A stretch of 64,000 nt of DNA, from NCBI RefSeq assembly GCF_014654205.1, contig NZ_BNAW01000049.1, forward strand, positions 1 through 64,000, written 5' to 3'. Source of the DNA: Amycolatopsis bullii (GTDB lineage: Bacteria; Actinomycetota; Actinomycetes; Mycobacteriales; Pseudonocardiaceae). A program made the translations under genes and the position numbers. How positions within the stretch are numbered: position 1 is the stretch's first letter; every line of letters begins with the position of its first letter. The notes beneath the pieces were generated by a model, which did not search any database, was not told the DNA's origin, and saw only the letters and a list, made by a program, of their open reading frames with translations. Of this stretch, positions 34,582-43,353 are shown one piece after another.

Positions 34582-37151
34582 GCACCACCACCGTCGAACA
34601 ACCCGTGGCGAAGGAACCACCACGGCTGAGCCACCGCCAGATCGTCACGATCCTGAGCGGCCTGATGTGCGGCATGTTCCTGGCCGCGCTCGACCAGACG
34701 ATCGTGGGTACCTCGATCGTCAAGATCGCCAACGACCTGCACGGCTTCGACCTGCAGGCCTGGGCGACCACGGCGTACCTGATCACCTCGACGATCGTCA
34801 CGCCGATCTACGGCAAGCTCTCCGACATCTACGGCCGGAAGCCGTTCTACCTGGCCGCGATCGGCATCTTCGTCGCCGGGTCCGCCGCGTCGACCTTCTC
34901 GACGTCGATGTACGAGCTGGCCGCGTTCCGCGCGGTGCAGGGCCTCGGCGCCGGCGGCCTGATGTCGCTGGCCATGACCATCCTCGGCGACATCGTGCCG
35001 CCGCGTGAACGCGCCAAGTACCAGGGTTACATCCTGGCCGTGTTCGGCCTCTCGACCGTGCTCGGCCCGGTGCTGGGCGGCCTCTTCGCCGGCATCGACG
35101 ACCTGGCCGGCATCGACGGCTGGCGCTGGGTCTTCCTGATCAACGTCCCGATCGGCGTGCTCGCGCTGTTCGTCGTCGCCCGCGTGCTGAACGTGCCGCA
35201 CGAGCGCCACGAGCACAAGATCGACTGGTGGGGCGCGCTGACGATGGTCGTCGCGGTCGTGCCGTTCCTGATCGTCGCCGAGCAGGGCCAGAAGTGGGGC
35301 TGGGGCGACCAGAAGGCCATCTGGTGCTACGTCATCGGCGGCGTCGGCGTGATCGCGTTCATCCTGGTCGAGCGGCTGATGAAGGACGCCGCGCTGATCC
35401 CGCTGCGGCTGTTCAAGAACTCGACGTTCACCGTGGCCATCATCGGCGGTGTCATCGTCGGTGTCGCGATGTTCGGCGCGATCACGATGATCCCGCAGTT
35501 CATGCAGGTCGTGCAGAACTACACGCCGACCGAGTCCGGCCTGCTGATGCTGCCGCTGATGGCGGGCATCATGTTCAGCTCGATCGTCTCCGGCCGGCTC
35601 ACCGGGAAGACCGGGCGCTACAAGATCTTCCCGATCATCGGCACCATCCTGATCGCCGGCGGCGCGTTCTTCTTCGCCCAGGTCAAGTACGACTCGCCGC
35701 TGTGGCACCCGCTGGTCGCGGCGGCCATCATCGGCCTCGGCCTCGGCCAGTGCATGCAGACGCTGATCATCGCGGTGCAGAACGCGGGCCCGCGTTCCGA
35801 CATGGGCGTTTCGACCGCGTCCGCGACGTTCTTCCGCCAGATCGGTGGTACCGCCGGTGTCGCGATCTTCCTGACCGTCCTGTTCAACACCCTGCTGCCC
35901 AACATCACCAAGGCGTTCGGCGGGCAGCTGCCGGCCGGCGCCGGCGCGGGCATCGGCAGCCTGTCCGAGAACACCAGCGGCATCTGGAACCTGCCCGAGG
36001 CGATCCGGACCCCGGTGCTGATCGGCTTCACCGAGTCGATCACCACGGTGTTCTACATCGCGGGCGGGGTGGCCCTGCTGGCGACGGTGGTGCTCCTGTT
36101 CATGAAGGAGATCCCGCTGACCAACGCGGCCCCGGCCGCGGCGGCCATGGAGGGCGGCGAGGCGCTGCTCGAGGCGGACGACCACGCCGACGAGCCCACC
36201 GAGATCGTCGAGCCGGTGCGCCCGATCGACCGTGAACCCGCCCTCGTGGGCGGCGGCAAGCACGCGCTGAGCACCAACGGGCACGGCGACTACCAGGCCG
36301 TTTCGGGTGCCCTGCCGATCACGAACTCGCTGGCCGACACCGAACCGGACACCCCGGTCGGCGCGGGCGGGCTGCCGGTGACCGGGCACGTCCGCCGCCA
36401 GGACGGCAGCCACGTCGCGGGCGCCGCGCTGACCCTGATCGACCAGCGCGGCCGCCAGGTCGCGCGGGCCACCGGGGCCGCCGACGGCAGCTACTCCGTG
36501 CCCAGCCAGGGCCCGGGCGCGTACGTGCTCATCGTCTCGGCCCACGGCCACCAGCCGCAGGCCTCCAGCGTCGTGATCAGCAACGGGCCGGCCACGGTCG
36601 ACGTCACGCTCACCGGGTCCGGCGAGCTGACCGGCACCGTGCGGGCGGCCTCGACCGGCCAGCCGCTGCCGAACGTGACGGTGACGCTGACCGACGGCCG
36701 CGGCGAGGTGAACGGCGCGTTCATCACGACCGCGGACGGCACCTACGCCTTCGTCGGGGTCGGCGCCGGGGCGTACACCCTGGTCGCCAGCGGCGCGGGC
36801 TACCGGCCCTTCGCGGTGACGCTCACCGTGCCCGACAGCGGCGTGCTGCGCCACGACGTCGAGCTCGCCAGCTCGGTGCTGCTGACCGGCACCGCGCGGA
36901 CCGAGGGCGACCGGGTGGTGCCGGACGCGCGGATCACCGTGCTCGACGCCGAAGGCAACGTGGCCGCGGTCGCGCGGACCGACGGCGAAGGCCGGTACGT
37001 GGTCAGCGACCTGCCCGCAGGCGCGTACACCGTGGTCGCGAGCGGCTACCCGCCGGCGACCAGCCAGGTGGAGCTGACCGGCGGCGAGGCGGGCCACGAC
37101 GTCCGGCTGAGCTACGACCAGGCCCTCGACGAGCTGGTCGACCGGTCATGA
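34578..37151 (+). CDS. DHA2 (14-TMS) MFS exporter with C-terminal carboxypeptidase-regulatory-like repeats
   Basis: An 857-residue fusion. Residues 1-510 are an EmrB/QacA-type drug:H+ antiporter with 14 membrane segments and the motifs L-D-Q-T-I-V-G-T and G-K-L-S-D-I-Y-G-R-K. An acidic linker (510-595) leads to three beta-sandwich repeats at about 597-680, 682-760 and 768-840, each with G-x-V...A-x-V-T-L...D-G-x-Y-x-F...G-x-Y-x-L-V-x-S-A-x-G-Y. Such repeats usually bind or stabilise at the cell surface; on a 14-segment MFS the C-terminus is expected inside, so the role is puzzling. Usual DHA2 pumps end near 500-530 residues. Start and stop overlap neighbours by ATGA. Confidence 0.9.
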   Translation: MSTTTVEQPVAKEPPRLSHRQIVTILSGLMCGMFLAALDQTIVGTSIVKIANDLHGFDLQAWATTAYLITSTIVTPIYGKLSDIYGRKPFYLAAIGIFVAGSAASTFSTSMYELAAFRAVQGLGAGGLMSLAMTILGDIVPPRERAKYQGYILAVFGLSTVLGPVLGGLFAGIDDLAGIDGWRWVFLINVPIGVLALFVVARVLNVPHERHEHKIDWWGALTMVVAVVPFLIVAEQGQKWGWGDQKAIWCYVIGGVGVIAFILVERLMKDAALIPLRLFKNSTFTVAIIGGVIVGVAMFGAITMIPQFMQVVQNYTPTESGLLMLPLMAGIMFSSIVSGRLTGKTGRYKIFPIIGTILIAGGAFFFAQVKYDSPLWHPLVAAAIIGLGLGQCMQTLIIAVQNAGPRSDMGVSTASATFFRQIGGTAGVAIFLTVLFNTLLPNITKAFGGQLPAGAGAGIGSLSENTSGIWNLPEAIRTPVLIGFTESITTVFYIAGGVALLATVVLLFMKEIPLTNAAPAAAAMEGGEALLEADDHADEPTEIVEPVRPIDREPALVGGGKHALSTNGHGDYQAVSGALPITNSLADTEPDTPVGAGGLPVTGHVRRQDGSHVAGAALTLIDQRGRQVARATGAADGSYSVPSQGPGAYVLIVSAHGHQPQASSVVISNGPATVDVTLTGSGELTGTVRAASTGQPLPNVTVTLTDGRGEVNGAFITTADGTYAFVGVGAGAYTLVASGAGYRPFAVTLTVPDSGVLRHDVELASSVLLTGTARTEGDRVVPDARITVLDAEGNVAAVARTDGEGRYVVSDLPAGAYTVVASGYPPATSQVELTGGEAGHDVRLSYDQALDELVDRS

Positions 37152-37969
37152 CCGGCTTGCGCGCGACCTTCCGCACGGACGGGGGCTGGGCGGTGGAGCA
37201 CGCGGTGCTCACCGTCACCGACCCGGCCGGGCGGCAGGTCGCCCGCCAGGCGGCGAACGTCCGCGGCGAGGTCGTCACCGACGCGCTCGCGCCGGGTGTG
37301 TACACGGCCGTCGTCACCGCGGCCGGGTACACCCCGGTCGCGCGGACGGCCCAGATCGCCTCGGACGGCAGCGGCTCGCTCGGCGACGTCGTGCTGGCCC
37401 CGGTGGCCGAGGCGATCGAGCTGCCGCCCGCCGGGCCGTGGGTGATCGACCCGATGCACTCGTCGGTGGTCGCGACCGCACGGCACCTGGGCATCGCGAG
37501 CATCAAGGCGCGGTTCCCGGACGTCTCCGGCCGCATCGAGATCGGCCGCCCGGCCGAGCGGTCGTCGGTGCACGCCGAGATCAAGGCGGCGAGCATCGAC
37601 ACCGGCATCCGGATGCGCGACGACCACCTGCGCTCGCCGGACTTTCTCGACGTCGACGTGCACCCGGTGATCACGTTCACCAGCACCGGACTGCGCCAGC
37701 GCGGCGCGGACTCGTGGACGCTGCTGGGCGAGCTGACGCTGCACGGCGAGCGCCGCGAGGTCGAGCTCGAGCTGACCTACGGCGGCTGGGGCCCGGACCC
37801 GTGGGGCGGCGTGCGCGTCGCGTTCCACGCCGAGACGACGCTGCACCGGAACGACTTCGCGATCAACTACAGCGCGATGGTCCGGGCCGGGGTCGCGGCG
37901 GTCGGCACGACGGTGAAGATCGAGCTGGACGTCGAAGCGGTGCAGGGCGAAACGCTGCCGCAGTTCTGA
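37148..37969 (+). CDS. Carboxypeptidase-regulatory-like domain fused to YceI
   Basis: A 273-residue protein. Residues 1-90 form one more beta-sandwich repeat like those ending the exporter (G-R-Q-V-A-R-Q and P-G-V-Y-T-A-V-V-T-A-A-G-Y). Residues 96-273 are a YceI domain starting W-V-I-D-P-M-H-S-S-V, a lipocalin-like barrel that binds isoprenoid lipids. There is no signal peptide. It begins inside the stop codon of the exporter (ATGA), so the products are made together. The repeat seems to have been duplicated across the gene boundary. A hairpin follows at 37982. Confidence 0.9.
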   Translation: MTGLRATFRTDGGWAVEHAVLTVTDPAGRQVARQAANVRGEVVTDALAPGVYTAVVTAAGYTPVARTAQIASDGSGSLGDVVLAPVAEAIELPPAGPWVIDPMHSSVVATARHLGIASIKARFPDVSGRIEIGRPAERSSVHAEIKAASIDTGIRMRDDHLRSPDFLDVDVHPVITFTSTGLRQRGADSWTLLGELTLHGERREVELELTYGGWGPDPWGGVRVAFHAETTLHRNDFAINYSAMVRAGVAAVGTTVKIELDVEAVQGETLPQF

Positions 37970-37981
37970 GATGGTCCTTCC

Positions 37982-38015
37982 GAAGGCCCCCTCACCGCTG
38001 GGTGAGGGGGCCTTC
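37982..38015 (+). terminator. Hairpin terminator of the MarR-exporter-YceI operon
   Basis: Perfect 15-base arms (GAAGGCCCCCTCACC and complement) with loop GCTG, 12 bases after the YceI stop. Confidence 0.8.
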
Positions 38016-38100
38016 ACCGTTCGTAGCACCTGAATAATCCGGACCGCTCGATTTGACCGTTAGCCGTGGGCCGTTCACCCGGGCCACGTACCCTCGCGGT

Positions 38101-38769
38101 GTGAACGTCGTGAGCATCGAGGCCGCGGGCGTCGGCGTGAGCTGGCTGGACACCGCCGGCCCGCTGCTCGTCTGGGTGATCGTGCTGAGCTTCGTGCTGG
38201 TCGAGTGCGCGCTCATCATCGGGCTGTTCCTGCCCGGCGACTCGCTCCTGTTCGGGGCGGGCGTGGTGCTGGCCCAGCACGGTTCGGACGCCAACGCGTG
38301 GTTCCTGTCGGGCGCCGCGCTGATCGTCGCGGTCCTGGGCAACCAGATCGGCTACTACATCGGCCGCACCGGCGGGACGAAGCTCATCGCGCGGCGCGAC
38401 GGCAAGGTGCTGAACCGGCAGGCTCTCGAACGAGCGCAGCGGTTCCTGGACCGCAGGGGTTTCTTCGCGATCGTGGCGGCACGGTGGATCCCGTGGATCC
38501 GCACGCTGGCCCCGCTGATCGCGGGCGCGGCCCGGATGGACCCGCGCCGGTTCATGGCGGCGACGGCGCTGGGTGGCCTGCTGTGGGTGCCGACGCTGGT
38601 CCTGCTCGGGTACTACGGCGCGGGGCTGCTGGACGCGTTGCCGTGGCTGAAGACGGCGGCACTGTGGGTCAGCGTCGCGTTCTTCGTGGTCGGCACCGGG
38701 TACGGCGTGCTGCGGTACCGCCAGGAGATGCGCCGCCCGGTCGACGAGCGGGACGACGCCCGGGCCTGA
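38101..38769 (+). CDS. DedA/VTT-family membrane protein
   Basis: A 222-residue DedA protein with F-L-P-G-D-S-L-L, G-N-Q-I-G-Y-Y-I-G-R and R-W-I-P-W-I-R-T-L-A-P, the conserved re-entrant loops of the family, and five or six membrane segments. Lipid translocation is the likely role. GTG 38101 is taken as start because TACCCT lies six bases upstream, consistent with leaderless translation. It differs clearly from the first DedA protein at 29880, so this is not a recent duplication. Confidence 0.85.
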   Translation: MNVVSIEAAGVGVSWLDTAGPLLVWVIVLSFVLVECALIIGLFLPGDSLLFGAGVVLAQHGSDANAWFLSGAALIVAVLGNQIGYYIGRTGGTKLIARRDGKVLNRQALERAQRFLDRRGFFAIVAARWIPWIRTLAPLIAGAARMDPRRFMAATALGGLLWVPTLVLLGYYGAGLLDALPWLKTAALWVSVAFFVVGTGYGVLRYRQEMRRPVDERDDARA

Positions 38770-38772
38770 GCT

Positions 38773-39186
38773 TCAGAGCTCCGGGTCGGCCCAGATCTCC
38801 AGCTGGATGCCGTCCGGGTCGCGGAACACGACGACCCGCGAGCCTTCGAAGGTGCGTGACGGCGCCGCGTCCTGGTAGTGCACGCCGAACTCCTGCAGCC
38901 GGTTCTCCCATTCGGCCAGCTCAGCGGCCGAATGCACCCGGAAGGCCACGTGGTCGAGGCCGGTGCGCCGTTCGTCGAAACCGCGGCGGCCGGTGTCCGC
39001 GTGCTGCACCAGGACCACGGAGAACTCGTCCCCGGCGGAGCGCAGCACGACCTTGCGCAGGCCCGTGTCCGGCTCTTCCCGCCGGGTGACCTCTTCGAGA
39101 TCGAGAACGCGCACGTACCACGGCACGCTGCGGTCCACGTCGGTCACGGTGAGCGCGAGGTGGTGCACGGACATGAGTTTGGCCAT
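38773..39186 (-). CDS. VOC-family protein (glyoxalase/dioxygenase fold)
   Basis: A 137-residue vicinal-oxygen-chelate protein. It has S-V-H-H-L-A-L-T-V-T-D-V-D-R-S at the start, with a metal-ligand His, L-D-H-V-A-F-R-V in the centre and D-P-D-G-I-Q-L-E-I-W at the end with the final Glu ligand. It could be a lyase, dioxygenase or thiol transferase acting on a small electrophile. Three bases separate its stop from that of the DedA gene on the other strand. GGAAG precedes the ATG at 39186. Confidence 0.88.
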   Translation of the reverse strand: MAKLMSVHHLALTVTDVDRSVPWYVRVLDLEEVTRREEPDTGLRKVVLRSAGDEFSVVLVQHADTGRRGFDERRTGLDHVAFRVHSAAELAEWENRLQEFGVHYQDAAPSRTFEGSRVVVFRDPDGIQLEIWADPEL

Positions 39187-39317
39187 GGCTTCCGAAGCCG
39201 TCCTTTCTCGGTGCGGCCCCTCAGAGTTGCACAGCGTTCGACCGCCGAAACCGAGGTGACCAATTCCCCGGCCAATCGTGATCTCGCCGTCTCCGGCCGT
39301 CCCAGCAGACGGACGCC

Positions 39318-39334
39318 GGTGACCGAAGGTCACC
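39318..39334 (-). terminator. Short hairpin after the sugar operon
   Basis: GGTGACC/GGTCACC with a GAA loop, 28 bases downstream of the last gene of the operon (SDR, minus strand). The stem has only seven bases, so it is a weak terminator candidate. Confidence 0.4.
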
Positions 39335-39361
39335 CGGGAACGCCGGACGGTGCCCGAGTGG

Positions 39362-40099
39362 TCACCGACCGCCGCCGACCTCCAGGATCGCGCCCGTCGT
39401 GAACGACGACGCGCTCGACAGCAGGAACAACACCGCCTCGGCGATTTCCGCCGGCTGACCTGGCCGGCCCAGTGGAATCTGCGGCGCGTACCTCGCCATC
39501 CGGTCCGGCATGCCCGCGGCCGCGTGCAGGCCCGTGTCGATCATGCCGGGCCGGACCGCGTTGACGCGGATGCCGTCCGCCGCGACTTCCTGCGCGAGCC
39601 CCAGGGTCAGCGTGTCCACGGCCGCCTTCGACGCCGCGTAGTGCACCCACTCGCCGGCCGAGCCGGTGCGTGCGGCCGTCGAGGAGATGTTGACGATCGC
39701 GCCGCCGTCGCCGCCGTGGCGGGTGGACATCCGGCGGACCGCCTCGCGGCAGCAGAGGAACACCCCCGTCACGTTCACGTCGAGGGTGCGCCGGACGACG
39801 TCGACCTCGTAGTCCTCGAGCCGCCCCGGGGTGTTGCCGACGATCGCCGCGTTGTTGACCAGGCCGGTGACGGGCCCCAGCTCGGCGGCCGCGTCGAACA
39901 GCGCGCGGACGTCGTCCTCGTCGGAGACGTCCGCGCGGAACGCCAGCGCCCGCCGGCCCGCCACCCGCACCTGCTCGGCCACGGCTTCGGCGGGCGCGGG
40001 GTCACCCGAGTAGTTGACGACGACGTCGTGGCCCCGGGCGGCGGCCAGGGTGCAGATCGCCGCGCCGATGCCCCGGCTGCCGCCGGTGACGATGAGCAT
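39362..40099 (-). CDS. SDR-family oxidoreductase, last gene of the sugar operon
   Basis: A 245-residue classical SDR: T-G-G-S-R-G-I-G (5-12), N-N-A-A, S-S-T-A-A and Y-A-A-S-K as catalytic part, then R-P-G-M-I-D-T. Its ATG overlaps the preceding stop in TGATG, so it is coupled to the P-loop kinase gene. In this setting it could oxidise or reduce a sugar or polyol (inference). It is the distal gene of six whose frames all overlap or touch. Confidence 0.88.
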   Translation of the reverse strand: MLIVTGGSRGIGAAICTLAAARGHDVVVNYSGDPAPAEAVAEQVRVAGRRALAFRADVSDEDDVRALFDAAAELGPVTGLVNNAAIVGNTPGRLEDYEVDVVRRTLDVNVTGVFLCCREAVRRMSTRHGGDGGAIVNISSTAARTGSAGEWVHYAASKAAVDTLTLGLAQEVAADGIRVNAVRPGMIDTGLHAAAGMPDRMARYAPQIPLGRPGQPAEIAEAVLFLLSSASSFTTGAILEVGGGR

Positions 40100-40734
40100 C
40101 AGATCGCGAAGTTGGCCAGCGGCAGGTTCTCCAGCACCAGGTCCGCGCGGTCGCGCGTCTGCGAGATGAGGTCGGCGTTGCGCTGGTCCGAGCCGAGCGC
40201 GCGCTGCCGGGCCTCGACCAGCGAACGGCCGTAGCGGCGGTGGCGCGACACGAGCCGCTCGATGCGCTCGGGCTCGTCCGGGGCGAGGAACCAGGCCTCG
40301 GTGAGCAGCGGCCGGATCGCGCTCCACGGGTCGTCCGGGAGCAGCAGGTAGTTGCCCTCGGTGATCACCAGCTGGACCTCCGGCGGGACCGCGACGGCCC
40401 CGGCGATGGGCTCCTCGATCTCGCGGCGGAACTCCGGCGCGTACACGGTTTCGCGGCCTTCGGCTAGGCGGCGGATCAGGTGGTAGTAGCCCGCGGCGTC
40501 GAACGTGTCCGGGGCGCCCTTGCGCTCGGTGCGACCCAGCCGGCGCAGCTCGACCTGCGCGAGGTGGAACCCGTCCATGCCGACCACCGCCGCGCGCGAG
40601 CCGAGCGCGTTGGCCAGCGCCCAGGCGAGCGTGGTCTTGCCGGACGCGGGCGCGCCCACGATCCCGAGCACGTTGCGCTGCCCGCGCACGGTCAGCCCCT
40701 CGGCCCTGGCCAGCAGGTCGTCGAACGCCGTCAT
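40099..40734 (-). CDS. P-loop nucleoside/sugar kinase, FrcK-like
   Basis: A 211-residue kinase of the uridine kinase/phosphoribulokinase fold. The P-loop is G-A-P-A-S-G-K-T-T (near 27-35), followed by V-G-M-D-G-F-H-L and I-T-E-G-N-Y-L-L-L. Proteins of this kind occur as the last gene (frcK) of the rhizobial frcBCAK fructose operon, which matches the context here. It overlaps the pfkB-type gene by ATGA, and AGGAAGGA serves as ribosome site. It probably phosphorylates the imported sugar or a derivative. Confidence 0.85.
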   Translation of the reverse strand: MTAFDDLLARAEGLTVRGQRNVLGIVGAPASGKTTLAWALANALGSRAAVVGMDGFHLAQVELRRLGRTERKGAPDTFDAAGYYHLIRRLAEGRETVYAPEFRREIEEPIAGAVAVPPEVQLVITEGNYLLLPDDPWSAIRPLLTEAWFLAPDEPERIERLVSRHRRYGRSLVEARQRALGSDQRNADLISQTRDRADLVLENLPLANFAI

Positions 40735-41564
40735 GTCCTGTTCCTTCCTGCGATCGCGGTCGTCCACGACCGCGGTCCCACATGCCGCACCCGTTCGGCG
40801 GCCACCTCGTTGGCGAAGCGGATCCGGTCCGTCACCGTCCGTTCGCGGGCCACGGCCACGGCGAGCGCGCCGTGCCAGACGTCGCCCGCCCCTAGTGTGT
40901 CCCGCGCTTCCGCCGCGGGAACAGGCACCTCACCCGAGCCGCCGTCCGCAGTGGACCAGCGCACCGGGCGGGGCCCCGCCGTGGTGATGACGGTGGGGAC
41001 GCCGCGCTCGTGCAGTCCGGGCTCCGGCGCGGTGAAGTGCGCGGAGCACGCGGCCACGTCGACCAGGGGCAGCAGCTCGTCGAGCACGGGTTTCCAGCTC
41101 CCGGCGTCGAGCACCACCGGGGCCTCCGCGCCCTTCGCGACCGCCAGCGCGAGTTCCGGATAGTGCCCGTCCAGCAAAATGACATCCGCTGCCAAAAGGG
41201 GCACTTTCCCGGGAAAGTGCCGCCCTCCGGCGTTGCGGGAGACGACGGTGCGCTCGCCGTCGCGGTCGCGGACGGTGGCCGCGCTGACCGGTGGCGGGCC
41301 GGGCAGGTCGGGGGCCAGGTCGATCAGCCGGACGCCGTGGGCTTCCAGGTCGGCGCGGGCGAGGGCCGCCAGCGGGTGGGCACCGAGGACGGTCAGCAGG
41401 GTCGCTTCGGCGCCGAGCGCGGCCGCCGTCACCGCGGCGTTCGTCGCGGGCCCACCCGCGGCGACGTCCACCTGCAGCGACTGCACCTTCTCGCCCGGCG
41501 CCGGCAGCTCTTCGACCCGCTGGACCAGGTCCACTGTGCACAAACCCGCCAGCAGCACCTTCAC
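40731..41564 (-). CDS. PfkB-family carbohydrate kinase with a palindrome in its reading frame
   Basis: A 277-residue ribokinase-fold kinase. It has the N-terminal A-A-G-G-P-A-T-N sugar loop and the C-terminal signature D-T-L-G-A-G-D-V-W with the catalytic Asp. It likely phosphorylates fructose or a similar sugar. The GTG start overlaps the ATPase stop (GTGA). Residues 113-122 are encoded by the 22-bp GGCACTTTC palindrome at 41200-41221, in frame, between a strand and the D-G-H-Y-P-E-L segment. It is somewhat short for the family (about 300). Confidence 0.85.
   Translation of the reverse strand: MKVLLAGLCTVDLVQRVEELPAPGEKVQSLQVDVAAGGPATNAAVTAAALGAEATLLTVLGAHPLAALARADLEAHGVRLIDLAPDLPGPPPVSAATVRDRDGERTVVSRNAGGRHFPGKVPLLAADVILLDGHYPELALAVAKGAEAPVVLDAGSWKPVLDELLPLVDVAACSAHFTAPEPGLHERGVPTVITTAGPRPVRWSTADGGSGEVPVPAAEARDTLGAGDVWHGALAVAVARERTVTDRIRFANEVAAERVRHVGPRSWTTAIAGRNRT
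41200..41221. repeat. GGCACTTTC palindrome, copy 3, inside the pfkB-type frame
   Basis: A perfect 22-bp palindrome, centred on CCCGGG with arms GGCACTTTC/GAAAGTGCC. It is the same element as the terminators at 21046 and 58286 but lies in the middle of a coding sequence, where it is read as G-R-H-F-P-G-K-V-P. Confidence 0.75.
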
Positions 41565-42367
41565 TTCAAACCGGCCACGTGGGTCGCCCCGGCTTCTTCG
41601 ACCTCACCGTTCTCGTTGAGCCGCAACGCGCCCGTGAGCAGGCCGACGACCTGGTTCATCGAGTGCGTCTTCGGCGAGACGAGCGCGACGCGCTTGCCGA
41701 GGCGGTGCACGTGGATGCGGTCGGCGATGTCGAACACGTGCGGCATGTTGTGGCTGATCAGCACCACCGGCAGGCCGCGGTCGCGGATCCGGCCGATCAG
41801 GTCGAGCACCTTGCCGGACTCGGCGACACCCAAAGCGGCGGTCGGCTCGTCCATGATCACGGCCTTGGTGCCGAACGCGGCCGCGCGGGCCACCGCGACA
41901 CCCTGGCGCTGGCCACCGGAGAGCGTCTCCACGGGCTGGCTGATCGACTTGATGTTGATGCCCAGCTCGTCGAGGATCCGCTGCGCCTCCGCCCGCATGG
42001 TGGCGGTGTCGAGCTTGCGGAACAGCCCGAGCGGCCCCTTGAGCCGCTTTTCCCGGCCCAGGAACATGTTCGACGCGATGTCGAGCGCGGGCGCGACGGC
42101 GAGGTCCTGGTAGACCGTCTCGATCCCGTAGTGCCGGGCGTCCAAAGGGGACTTGAAGTGGACGGTCCGACCGTCCACTTTGATCTCGCCTTCGTCCGGG
42201 ACCACCGCACCGGACAGAGCTTTGATGAGCGACGACTTCCCGGCCCCGTTGTCGCCGACCACGGCGAGCACCTCGCCGGGCAGCAGGTCGAAGTCGGCGC
42301 CGTCGATGGCGGTCACCCGGCCGTAGCGCTTGACCAGGCCGCGGGCCTGGAGGATCGGTTCGGTCAT
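41561..42367 (-). CDS. Sugar ABC transporter ATP-binding protein (FrcA-like)
   Basis: A 268-residue single-domain ATPase. Walker A is G-D-N-G-A-G-K-S-S (about 38-46), the signature L-S-G-G-Q-R-Q-G and Walker B V-I-M-D-E-P. The stretch R-A-A-A-F-G-T-K-A-V-I-M-D-E-P-T-A-A-L-G-V and S-H-N-M-P-H-V-F are shared with FrcA, the ATPase of the fructose/mannose/ribose importer of rhizobia. It powers the permease encoded just upstream; stop and start overlap on both sides. Confidence 0.9.
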   Translation of the reverse strand: MTEPILQARGLVKRYGRVTAIDGADFDLLPGEVLAVVGDNGAGKSSLIKALSGAVVPDEGEIKVDGRTVHFKSPLDARHYGIETVYQDLAVAPALDIASNMFLGREKRLKGPLGLFRKLDTATMRAEAQRILDELGINIKSISQPVETLSGGQRQGVAVARAAAFGTKAVIMDEPTAALGVAESGKVLDLIGRIRDRGLPVVLISHNMPHVFDIADRIHVHRLGKRVALVSPKTHSMNQVVGLLTGALRLNENGEVEEAGATHVAGLK

Positions 42368-43353
42368 GACTGCTGCTGCCTCCTCGCGATCCGGTCCACC
42401 ACGACGGCGGCGATGAGCAGGGCGCCGGTGGCGAGGTCCTGGTAGTTGCCGTCGACGTTCATCTGCGTCAGCCCGGACCGCAGCACCGCCACGACCAGCG
42501 CGCCCATCAGCGTCCCGAGCACCGAACCGCGGCCGCCGAAGAGGCTCGTGCCGCCGAGGACGACGGCGGTGATCGAGTCGAGGTTGCCGAGCTGGAACTG
42601 GTTCGGGTCGGCGTTCGGCGTCCGGCCGAGCGCCTGCCAGGCGGCGATGCCGAAGGTCAGGCCGGCCACGATGTACACCGAGAGCACCGTGCGGTTGACC
42701 TTGATCCCGGACAGCCGCGCGGACTCCGGCGCGTTGCCGACCGCGTAGACGTGCTTGCCCCACGCGGTTTTCGTCAGCGCGTACCAGATGCCGAGGTACA
42801 TCAGCAGCGCCAGCGTCATGCCGTAGGTGATCGGGATGCCGCCCAACAGGTAGCGCTTGGTGCCGAGCCACTGCAGCAGCCCGTCGGTGACCGGCACGGC
42901 CTGGCCGCCGGCGATCAGCTTCGACACCGCGGTCAGCATGGTGAACGTGCCGAGCGTGATGATGAACGCCGGCAGCTTGATCCGCGTCGCGAGCCCGCCG
43001 ATGAAGATGCCGACGATGATCGTCAGCACCACCCCGGCGAGCAGCGCGACGAAGCCGTTCGTGCCCGCGGCGGCGAGTTTCGCCATGATCAGCGTCGCGA
43101 CGACCATCGAGGCCGCGTTGGACAGGTCGATGCCCGCGATGAGGATGACGAGCGTCTGGCCCAGCGCGAGCGTTCCGACGACCAGCGACTGCTGGACCAC
43201 CGTGGACAGGTTGTCGAGGTCGAAGAACGTGTCCGTGGCGAGCGAGAACACCACGATCGCGACGACCAGCGCCAGCGCCGGGCCGACCGCGGGCGCGCGG
43301 AGCAGGAAGTCGCCGAGCGATTCACGGTCCTTCGTTGCCACTGCCGTCGTCAT
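42364..43353 (-). CDS. Sugar ABC transporter permease (FrcC-like)
   Basis: A 329-residue membrane protein with eight to ten segments of the RbsC/FrcC family. The conserved I-A-G-I-D-L-S-N-A-A-S-M and G-G-T-S-L-F-G-G-R-G-S are the usual coupling and substrate-passage regions. The ATG at 43353 overlaps the stop of the binding protein, and GGGGAGG is well placed. The permease works as a homodimer with the ATPase and the lipoprotein. Confidence 0.92.
   Translation of the reverse strand: MTTAVATKDRESLGDFLLRAPAVGPALALVVAIVVFSLATDTFFDLDNLSTVVQQSLVVGTLALGQTLVILIAGIDLSNAASMVVATLIMAKLAAAGTNGFVALLAGVVLTIIVGIFIGGLATRIKLPAFIITLGTFTMLTAVSKLIAGGQAVPVTDGLLQWLGTKRYLLGGIPITYGMTLALLMYLGIWYALTKTAWGKHVYAVGNAPESARLSGIKVNRTVLSVYIVAGLTFGIAAWQALGRTPNADPNQFQLGNLDSITAVVLGGTSLFGGRGSVLGTLMGALVVAVLRSGLTQMNVDGNYQDLATGALLIAAVVVDRIARRQQQS

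Noticed and set aside
33954-37097. A 1047-codon open frame on the minus strand opposite the MarR/exporter genes
   Set aside because: Composition (R, D, H, V runs) is that of an antisense shadow, and the plus strand encodes clear domains with start/stop coupling.
42156-42180. Inverted repeat AAGTGGACGG/CCGTCCACTT
   Set aside because: It lies inside the FrcA-like ATPase and reads as K-V-D-G-R-T-V-H-F-K, an ordinary part of this protein family; the symmetry looks accidental and it is not related to the GGCACTTTC element.
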